Below, in pieces: positions 54,152 through 61,338 of a stretch of 64,000 nucleotides of DNA. The stretch spans positions 124,001 to 188,000 of the forward strand of contig NZ_JAUOPD010000001.1 in NCBI RefSeq assembly GCF_030546745.1, in the 5' to 3' direction. Below the pieces are notes generated by a model. The model saw nothing but the letters and a program-made list of their open reading frames with translations. It searched no databases and was not told where the DNA came from. The position numbers and the translations under genes are program-made. Every line of letters begins with the position of its first letter. Position 1 is the stretch's first letter. Source of the stretch: Thalassotalea sp. 1_MG-2023. Its GTDB lineage: Bacteria > Pseudomonadota > Gammaproteobacteria > Enterobacterales > Alteromonadaceae.

Positions 54152-56902
54152 ATGAATAATAATAAAAAAATAACACTTTCTATTGCGATAGCCGTTGCAC
54201 TAGGTTTATCAGCATGCGGTGATAAATCTTCGCAAGAATACATCCAGATGGGTGAAAAATCGATTGAGAACGCAAATACTGCTGAAGCTATTGTACAATT
54301 TAAAAACGCGGTAAGGATCGAGCCTAAAAGTGTTGCGGCCAGAACGCACTTGGGGCTAGCCTATGTTAAACAGGGTGCATACGCTAATGCTGAAAAGGAA
54401 TTAGAAAGAGCACTCGAACTCGGCGCAAGTGACGACAGTGTTGTGGTGAACTTAGCACTTGCCAGAGGTAAGCTTGAAGATCATACCGGGTTGCAATTAC
54501 TTATCGACAATAACAGCAACATGAGTGATGAAACCTATCAAGGGGTGCTTTATTATGCGGGCACTGCGGCTTTAGATGAAAAAGATTTAGCCACAGGTCA
54601 AGACCTACTTGGCCAAGCAATCTCTATCGCACCAGAAAGTCGTTTTGGTCAGCTATCAAAGGCATACCTATCTTATGTAGAAAAGTCATATGCTGAAAGC
54701 GAACAAATAACCAAAGCACTATTAGAAAAGTCTCCAGAAGATGCAGAAGCACTGGTTATATTGGGTCATAATTACTTTGCTCAGAAAAACTTTTCAGCGG
54801 CAAACGACACGTTTGCAAAACATGTAAAAATGGTTCCTGAAGATTACCCCGTTTTACTTTTTCAAATTAACTCATTATTACAAGCTGAAAAATTTACAGA
54901 AGCTGAACCATTATTAGATAAAGTGATGTCACGCTTTAAAAACTTATCGTTGGCACATCAATATAAATCGCAAATTGAATACCATAAGCAAAACTATCGT
55001 GATGCTTTATTTCATGCCGAAGAAGCGAACAAAGGCAGCTTAGAGTTTTCTGTTGCACGTATGATTGCAGGTGTGAGTGCTTATCAATTAAATGAAATTG
55101 AGCAGTCATATGCCAACTTAAAAATGGTCGAAGATGTATTGCCATTAACGCATCCAGTACAAAAGTTATTAGCCATCGTACGTGTGAAGTTAGGGTATAC
55201 CGATGAAGCGGCCGAAACCTTTAATTTAATGGAAGGTTTAACGGAAGCTGATGTTGCTTTTTTACAAGAAACAAGTGCAGCTTTGGTTGATTCTAATGAT
55301 TTTAATACCGCTAAAGACTTATTAGAAAAAGCACAACAATTAGATCCTGAAAATGCGAATGTGGCAGCGCAGAAAGGGGCAATGTTGCTATCTCAGCAAG
55401 ATGTTTCAGGGTTAAGCTCTTTAGAGCAGGCTTTAAACATAGATCCATCATTAGCAGATGTTGAATTTTCATTAGCCTTACAGTATTTGCGGTTTGATCA
55501 AGTTGAAAAAGCACAATCTATCGCAACAGAATGGATCGAAACTACAGATAAAAAATCTACGGGTCACCTGCTGCAAGGTATTATTAATACTAAAAAAGGC
55601 GCGACTAATGACGCTAAAGAAGACTTCGAAACAGTATTAACGTTAGAACCTGAAAATATTTCAGCGTTATACAACCTTGCAATGTTAAATGAAAAAGACG
55701 ATGTTTCTAAAGCAAAAGCGTTATACGAAAAGTTACTCGTATTGTCTCCTAGTCATTTAGGAGGGCTCAATCGCTATAGTTTGTTGCAACAAGAACAAAA
55801 CAAATCTGCTGAATCGATCACTTTTTTAGAAAAGCTATTAGCCGAAGATAAAGACAATACCAATTTGATGCTAGGATTAGCTCAAAATTATCGGTTAAAT
55901 AATGATTTACCAAAGGCGATTGACGTATTAACAAATATTGAAAATCGAGATAATTTACCCGACGCTTATTGGACTATTTTAGGCGATAGTTACCTACAAA
56001 ATAAAAACGTGACGTTAGCTAAAACGACCTTTTATAAGGCGATTGAACAGTTTCCGAAAAATTATATTTTACATTTACGCTATATTGGTGTGTTAGAAAT
56101 TGAACAAGCGTTTGATTTAGCATTACAAGCCGCAGAACAAGCCTATAAGGTGTTTCCTGACAATACCAGAATAGAAATGTTAATTGCTTATTATGAGGCA
56201 CGTAACCAAAATATACGGGGAAGTAAAACATATTTAACTAAATTAGCTGATAAAGGTGTTGAACATCCGTTTATTAATGCTATTGCAGGGCAAGTAGCAG
56301 TGCTTGAGAAAGATTACGAAGCGGCGGTTGAACATTTTTCTGAAGCTTATTCGTTAGAAAGTAGTGCACAAAATGCTATTTATCTGGCCAGAGCATTGCG
56401 TTTTACCGGTAAGCAAAAAGAAGCAGAAGCCGTGCTTGAAAAACATTTAGCAACAGAGCCAAATGTGAAAATGCGTATGTTATTGGCAAGTTTATATACC
56501 GATAACAGCGCAGAGAAGAAAATTGCTCAATATGAACTCGCTTTGCAAGAATCACCAGATAATTTGATTATCTTAAATAATTTGGCGTGGGCGCATTATA
56601 CGCAAAATAATTTAGCTAAAGCTAAGCAATATATCTCAAAAGCGTATGACGTTAAGTCTGATTACTTACCTGTTTTGGAAACATATGGGGTTATTCTTCA
56701 TGCGCTAAATGATGAGCAAAGTGCTGATATATTAAAGCAAGCAATGAATGCTGGCAGTACTGACATTAAAACCCAGTTATCGTATGCCGAGGTATTAATA
56801 CAACAAGGTGATAATGATAAAGCTAGAGATGTGTTAGATAACATCGCAGTGAAAAATGCAGATGTACAACGTGAAATTTCAAAATTACGTAGTCAAATCT
56901 AA
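54152..56902 (+). CDS. prsT: PEP-CTERM-system TPR lipoprotein (second copy)
   Basis: This 916-residue paralogue of the previous gene has lipobox LSAC (Cys22) and the same TPR array, for example VQFKNAVRIEPKSVAARTHLGLAYVKQGAYANAEKELERA. Both end in a repeat starting LNNLAW followed by KAKQY or KAETY-type helices. The start has AAGGA seven bases upstream, 16 bases after the first copy, so both are cotranscribed. The sequences are far from identical, so the duplication is not recent. Confidence 0.93.
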   Translation: MNNNKKITLSIAIAVALGLSACGDKSSQEYIQMGEKSIENANTAEAIVQFKNAVRIEPKSVAARTHLGLAYVKQGAYANAEKELERALELGASDDSVVVNLALARGKLEDHTGLQLLIDNNSNMSDETYQGVLYYAGTAALDEKDLATGQDLLGQAISIAPESRFGQLSKAYLSYVEKSYAESEQITKALLEKSPEDAEALVILGHNYFAQKNFSAANDTFAKHVKMVPEDYPVLLFQINSLLQAEKFTEAEPLLDKVMSRFKNLSLAHQYKSQIEYHKQNYRDALFHAEEANKGSLEFSVARMIAGVSAYQLNEIEQSYANLKMVEDVLPLTHPVQKLLAIVRVKLGYTDEAAETFNLMEGLTEADVAFLQETSAALVDSNDFNTAKDLLEKAQQLDPENANVAAQKGAMLLSQQDVSGLSSLEQALNIDPSLADVEFSLALQYLRFDQVEKAQSIATEWIETTDKKSTGHLLQGIINTKKGATNDAKEDFETVLTLEPENISALYNLAMLNEKDDVSKAKALYEKLLVLSPSHLGGLNRYSLLQQEQNKSAESITFLEKLLAEDKDNTNLMLGLAQNYRLNNDLPKAIDVLTNIENRDNLPDAYWTILGDSYLQNKNVTLAKTTFYKAIEQFPKNYILHLRYIGVLEIEQAFDLALQAAEQAYKVFPDNTRIEMLIAYYEARNQNIRGSKTYLTKLADKGVEHPFINAIAGQVAVLEKDYEAAVEHFSEAYSLESSAQNAIYLARALRFTGKQKEAEAVLEKHLATEPNVKMRMLLASLYTDNSAEKKIAQYELALQESPDNLIILNNLAWAHYTQNNLAKAKQYISKAYDVKSDYLPVLETYGVILHALNDEQSADILKQAMNAGSTDIKTQLSYAEVLIQQGDNDKARDVLDNIAVKNADVQREISKLRSQI

Positions 56903-56909
56903 TACCGGC

Positions 56910-56942
56910 TAAGGCGCACTACATTTTATTATGTGCGCCTTA
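56910..56942 (+). terminator. Hairpin terminator after the TPR lipoprotein pair
   Basis: TAAGGCGCAC and GTGCGCCTTA form a perfect 10-base GC-rich stem with a 13-base loop, seven bases after the stop. No long T tract follows, so strength is uncertain, but its position marks the end of the exopolysaccharide region. Confidence 0.7.
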
Positions 56943-57225
56943 ACAATTCATTGAAACTTAGAACTTATAAATTGACTATCTTTAATAATGCATTCATCGA
57001 TCATAAAGCCTCAAGCCGGTGAATGCGCTAATATCTAAGATTTATCCATGAATCCTACCTGACTGTACTTTGTATACGAATTAGCAATTTTATCGAGATA
57101 AAAATTACAAGTTAACACGATGAAATAAAACTAAGTTGCTGTTTTTATTGAGTTAGAATTTTCTTATATAAACTCATCGTTATTTAATACTGTACATTTG
57201 ATTATAACTTGGTAGTATCGCCGCC
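56943..57225 (+). other. Intergenic leader region before the TPP riboswitch, no gene seen
   Basis: This 283-base AT-rich stretch lies between the terminator and the riboswitch. I see no convincing frame, RNA gene or repeat. It should hold the promoter of the thiamine operon. TATAAC near 57203 just before the aptamer is a possible -10, but without a good -35. Confidence 0.5.
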
Positions 57226-57315
57226 AAGCCAAGGGGTGCAATGCTTTATCGAGTATTTGCTGAGAGAATTTACCCTTATTACCTGATGCGGATAATGCCG
57301 ATGTAGGGATGGTTA
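57226..57315 (+). promoter_or_regulatory. TPP (thiamine pyrophosphate) riboswitch
   Basis: The conserved THI-box blocks are present in order: AAGGGGTGC, GCTGAGA, ACCTGATGCGGATAATGCC and GATGTAGGGA. The outer stem P1 pairs AGCCA (57227-57231) with TGGTT (57310-57314). It lies 75 bases before the start of a TonB-dependent receptor gene and would repress it when TPP is abundant. No clear terminator hairpin follows, so control may act on translation through the downstream AAGTCGAGAG ribosome site. Confidence 0.95.
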
Positions 57316-57390
57316 ATTGAATGACATTATGCATTTTGCCGTATATTTCATCTCAATTACTTCTTCCTTTCCGGCTAAGTCGAGAGTTGA

Positions 57391-59487
57391 ATGAAGTTAT
57401 CACAAATATCTATTGCTATTACCTCCTTAATTTTTGCCCATAGCGTTATTGCTGACGAGCAAAAAACTGAAAATCAATTTCCAGAAAGCCAAGTTACAGA
57501 TGTTGAAGTGGTTACTGTACATGGTGATTATCGCGCGACTAATTTACAAAAAGCACCAGCATCGTTATCTATTTTGACGACACAAGATATTGCCAACCGT
57601 CACGCACAAAATTTAGAAGATATTATTGGTGCCGTCGCAAATGTTAATTTTGCGAGTGGCTCGCAACGGGCACGTTATTATCAAATTCGTGGTATTGGAG
57701 AGCGTAGTCAGTTTAAAGAGCCCATTAACCAATCAGTTGGTGTGTTAGTTGATGATATCGATTTGGCTGGTATTGCCAGTATTTCTTCAACATTCGATAT
57801 GGAACAAATTGAATTTTTCCGTGGTCCACAGGGGACTAGATTTGGTGCTAATGCACTTGCTGGCCTTATTTATATGACATCTAAGGCGCCGAGTGAGGAT
57901 TTTGAAGGTGCTGTACGTGCTAGTGTTGGCAATTATGGAAGCTACGGTACTGCGTTAATGCTTTCAGGGCCTGCATCAGACTCGGTTAATTATCGATTTG
58001 TCGCTGAAAAGAATGTCAGCGATGGCTTCATGGAAAACCAATATTTAATTGTTGATGACACAAACAATCGTGACGAATTAACGTTACGCGGCAAAGTAGC
58101 GATTGCTGCAACAGAGGATCTTAATATTGATTTGACCCTACTTTATGCTGATTTTGACAATGGCTATGATGCGTTTTCATTAGATAATAATCGCACAACC
58201 TTGTCTGACGAGCCGGGTTTTGATCAACAAAAAACGCGAGCCTTAAGCAGTAAATTTACCTATAGCGGTTTCAATAACATGGATATGTTAGCGATTGTTT
58301 CTCATGCTAATTCTGATTTGGCATATGGTTACGATGAAGATTGGACTTATGCTGATATTCATCCTTGGTCATATGTTTCTACGGATTATTACTTTCGTGA
58401 ACGAGAAAATACTACTGCTGAAGTTCGTTTTATGTCAAAAGCGAATGCGCAACTATTTGGGCATACAGATTGGATATTTGGTTTATATGCTAAAAATGAT
58501 CAAGAAGCATTAACACGCGAATATACCTATCTTTCAGGTGATTTCACTTCAAATTTTGATGCTGATAATTACGCGATTTATGCTCAATTCGATAGTCAAT
58601 TAACCGCTAATTGGTCACTTACTACTGGCTTACGTTTTGAGCAACGTAAAACACAATACAAAAACAGTGATGGTGTCGCTTTCTCACCTGATGACTCAAA
58701 ACTTGGCGGTAAGTTGGTGCTTGCTTATCAAATAGACTCGGCATCAATGGCTTATGCGTCAATAAATCGAGGATTTAAAGCGGGCAGTGTAAACAGTGTA
58801 GGCAGTTTGCCAGAGCACTTACGTAGCTTTGAGCCGGAATTTTTATGGAATTATGAACTCGGCTATAAAACATCTTTCTTAAACGATAACGCTTTTTTAC
58901 GTACCGCCGTTTTTTACATGGATCGTGATGATATACAAATCAGTAGTTACCATCTCGATGAACGTAGTGACGGTAGTGCTGAGTTTATAAGTTACTGGAC
59001 AAACGCTGCTAGCGGCAAAAATTATGGTGTAGAAGCTGAGTTTTCATGGGATGTATCAGATACTGTTAATCTTTATGGTAGCGCTGGTTTACTTGAAACC
59101 GAGTATAAAGGTTTTTCATATGAAGATGGCAGCGTTGAAACCGGTAGAGAACAAGCTCATGCGCCAAACTATCAGTTTAGCGTAGGCGTTAATTATTACC
59201 CGAGTGAACAATGGCATGTAAACGTTAGTGTTGATGGTAAAGACAGTTATTACTTTTCTGATAGCCATGATGAAAAGTCGCAAAATATTGCGTTATTGCA
59301 TGGTTCAATTCGCTATGTGCAGCCAAATTGGCAGGCAAAGCTTTGGGTGCGCAATTTATTTGATAAAACCTACGAAACTCGTGGCTTTTATTTCCCAAAT
59401 GACCCGCGAGATGGTTACACGCCAAAAGCGTATTATCAACTGGGTGAACCTGCCGTATTTGGTGTAACCTTAGATTACCAATTTTAA
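57391..59487 (+). CDS. TonB-dependent outer-membrane receptor, probable thiamine transporter
   Basis: This 698-residue receptor has a signal peptide ending about residue 21 (AHSVIA-DE) and a plug domain with APASLSILTTQDIANRHAQN, IRGIGERSQF and VEVVTV-type N-terminal features. IEFFRGPQGTRFGANALAG is the classic plug signature. A 22-strand-type barrel follows and ends GVTLDYQF with terminal Phe. The TPP riboswitch directly upstream and three thiamine-related genes downstream point to thiamine (or a precursor or phosphate ester) as ligand. Energy would come from TonB/ExbBD encoded elsewhere. Confidence 0.93.
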   Translation: MKLSQISIAITSLIFAHSVIADEQKTENQFPESQVTDVEVVTVHGDYRATNLQKAPASLSILTTQDIANRHAQNLEDIIGAVANVNFASGSQRARYYQIRGIGERSQFKEPINQSVGVLVDDIDLAGIASISSTFDMEQIEFFRGPQGTRFGANALAGLIYMTSKAPSEDFEGAVRASVGNYGSYGTALMLSGPASDSVNYRFVAEKNVSDGFMENQYLIVDDTNNRDELTLRGKVAIAATEDLNIDLTLLYADFDNGYDAFSLDNNRTTLSDEPGFDQQKTRALSSKFTYSGFNNMDMLAIVSHANSDLAYGYDEDWTYADIHPWSYVSTDYYFRERENTTAEVRFMSKANAQLFGHTDWIFGLYAKNDQEALTREYTYLSGDFTSNFDADNYAIYAQFDSQLTANWSLTTGLRFEQRKTQYKNSDGVAFSPDDSKLGGKLVLAYQIDSASMAYASINRGFKAGSVNSVGSLPEHLRSFEPEFLWNYELGYKTSFLNDNAFLRTAVFYMDRDDIQISSYHLDERSDGSAEFISYWTNAASGKNYGVEAEFSWDVSDTVNLYGSAGLLETEYKGFSYEDGSVETGREQAHAPNYQFSVGVNYYPSEQWHVNVSVDGKDSYYFSDSHDEKSQNIALLHGSIRYVQPNWQAKLWVRNLFDKTYETRGFYFPNDPRDGYTPKAYYQLGEPAVFGVTLDYQF

Positions 59488-59513
59488 TCGCGTTAAAAGT
59501 CAAAGGAGACTTT

Positions 59514-59780
59514 ATGGATATTTCAATTGAAATTAGTCTTTATCCACTAGCACAAGAAAAATTTAAACCAGAAATTTGGGCTTTTATTCATAAATTAAGA
59601 GCCGTTGATGGTTTAAACGTGGTGACCAATGGAATGAGCACTCAGGTGTTTGGTGAATATGATTTAGCAGTACAAACGGTAATGGCTGAAATAAAACACG
59701 TGCATCAAACGGTAGATGCTGCGGTGTTTGTCTGTAAGTTTATCGGTGGTGATCGATCACAAGTAGAAGCGGAAAGTTAA
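59514..59780 (+). CDS. Thiamine-binding protein, YkoF/MTH1187 (DUF77) family
   Basis: This 88-residue ferredoxin-like-fold protein begins MDISIEISLYPLAQEKFKPE and has GLNVVTNGMSTQVFGEYD, the pattern of the YkoF/DUF77 family whose members bind thiamine or hydroxymethylpyrimidine. It has no signal peptide, so it likely acts in the cytoplasm. AAAGGAGA lies before the ATG. Its last base overlaps the PnuT ATG (TAATG). The position between receptor and inner-membrane transporter supports a thiamine-buffering or delivery role. Confidence 0.85.
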   Translation: MDISIEISLYPLAQEKFKPEIWAFIHKLRAVDGLNVVTNGMSTQVFGEYDLAVQTVMAEIKHVHQTVDAAVFVCKFIGGDRSQVEAES

Positions 59781-60412
59781 TGCAAGCCATTGTTGAGTAT
59801 TACACCACATTACCTTTTTGGGAACTTATTGCCGTGTTTACCGCGTTGCTGTACGTGGTATTAGCGGCTAAAGAGAGCATTTGGTGTTGGCCAGCAGCAT
59901 TAATAAGTACCGTTATTTACACCGCGATATTTTATGACGTGTATTTATGGATGGACGGCCTGTTACAGGTGTATTACTTTGCGATGGCTATCTACGGTTG
60001 GTATTGTTGGCAAAGCTTGGCAGGTAAGAAAGCCCTTGCTATCCAACAATGGCCAGTAAGTTGGCATATTAAAGCGATCGTCTTATTAAGTGTATTATCA
60101 CTGTTGGTTGGCTGGTTTATGGCAAATTATACGCCTGCGCACTTTCCGTATATTGATGCCGCTACAACCGTGTTTGCTGTTTTTGCGACGTATTTAGTTG
60201 CGAAAAAAGTATTGGAGAATTGGATTTATTGGATCGCCATCGATGCGGTATCAATATATTTATACATCGAAAAGCAATTAATGCCAACGGCAGTACTTTT
60301 TGTATTGTATGTCTTTATGGCTATTTATGGTTACATTCAATGGTCTAAACGTATGACCATGAATGATAACGCTCTTGAACATGAGCGTGACTCTGTGCCT
60401 TCTTCACGTTAA
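59780..60412 (+). CDS. pnuT: PnuT-like thiamine transporter (PnuC family)
   Basis: This 210-residue integral membrane protein of the PnuC/SWEET-like fold has about seven hydrophobic helices. VLAAKESIWCWPAALISTVIYT and YYFAMAIYGWYCW are typical of the family. Members under TPP riboswitches (PnuT) import thiamine rather than nicotinamide riboside and rely on phosphorylation for trapping. Here the kinase gene follows directly with an overlapping TAATG. Confidence in the thiamine assignment comes from context. Confidence 0.9.
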   Translation: MQAIVEYYTTLPFWELIAVFTALLYVVLAAKESIWCWPAALISTVIYTAIFYDVYLWMDGLLQVYYFAMAIYGWYCWQSLAGKKALAIQQWPVSWHIKAIVLLSVLSLLVGWFMANYTPAHFPYIDAATTVFAVFATYLVAKKVLENWIYWIAIDAVSIYLYIEKQLMPTAVLFVLYVFMAIYGYIQWSKRMTMNDNALEHERDSVPSSR

Positions 60413-61338
60413 TGATGAATAGTGTTGATATTGATAGAAAAGAAGTTGTCAATAACACAAGGCAACTGACTTGCTTTGCGTCGTTACCCTGTAGCATTGA
60501 CTTTATTAATCAAGGTTTAAGTCATAACAATGTAAAAGTGACCACCTTTGACCGTCATCAACAGGTCAGTGCTCAGTATTTTGTAAAATGGTTCAACAGT
60601 GATGCGCAAACTGCATTGCATGAAATTGCCAGTGCGAAGTTAGCGATGCAACATGGCCTTGCCCCAAAGATTGTTTATTCATCGGATGAATGTTTTGTTA
60701 CTGAGTTTATTCAGGGTGAAAGTTTGCAAAGCCTTTTATCAAAACAGCCATCACAACTTTCATCAGCGATAAGGCAGACGGCTGTGTTGCTCGCACAATT
60801 ACACCAAATACCTGCTAATAACAGCTGTAAGCCTTTTGACATTCATGCATTATTAACAACATTAACCGCAGATTGTAACGTTACTGCATCGCAAGCTAAT
60901 GAAATTAGCCAGCTCATTGCGCAATTCCCCCGCCTTGAACACAGCAATGCGCCAGTAATATGCCATGGTGATGCTAATTTTAGTAACGTATTAGTGGATA
61001 TTACCGAGCGGTATTGGCTCATTGACTACGAGTGTAGTATTTTTACCGATGCTGAATTTGATATCGCCATGTGCATCGCGATTAATCAGCTAGACGATCA
61101 TGCGATTTCTATCATGCAACACGTATATCAACAACATTCCGGGTGCCAACTGTCATTATCGCTTGTGAACACTTACCAACCATACTGCGCATTAATTAAT
61201 GCGCTCTGGTTTATTGCAAAAGCAAAAAAATCGCCCCAAGAGACGATCTTATTGAAACATGCCGAACAGCAATTAACACGGATAGAAGCTTACACAACGC
61301 CGTGTTTATTAGAGCAGCTATTTACTCACAGCACTTAG
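60412..61338 (+). CDS. Thiamine-kinase-like phosphotransferase (APH fold)
   Basis: This 308-residue aminoglycoside-phosphotransferase-fold kinase has catalytic loop ICHGDANFSNVLV and metal-binding LIDYECS. The ATP-binding N-lobe is represented by TEFIQGESLQSLL. It resembles ThiK/choline-kinase-like enzymes and is cotranslated with PnuT, so it probably traps imported thiamine as thiamine phosphate. The last 21 bases overlap the convergent RND permease gene. Confidence 0.85.
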   Translation: MMNSVDIDRKEVVNNTRQLTCFASLPCSIDFINQGLSHNNVKVTTFDRHQQVSAQYFVKWFNSDAQTALHEIASAKLAMQHGLAPKIVYSSDECFVTEFIQGESLQSLLSKQPSQLSSAIRQTAVLLAQLHQIPANNSCKPFDIHALLTTLTADCNVTASQANEISQLIAQFPRLEHSNAPVICHGDANFSNVLVDITERYWLIDYECSIFTDAEFDIAMCIAINQLDDHAISIMQHVYQQHSGCQLSLSLVNTYQPYCALINALWFIAKAKKSPQETILLKHAEQQLTRIEAYTTPCLLEQLFTHST

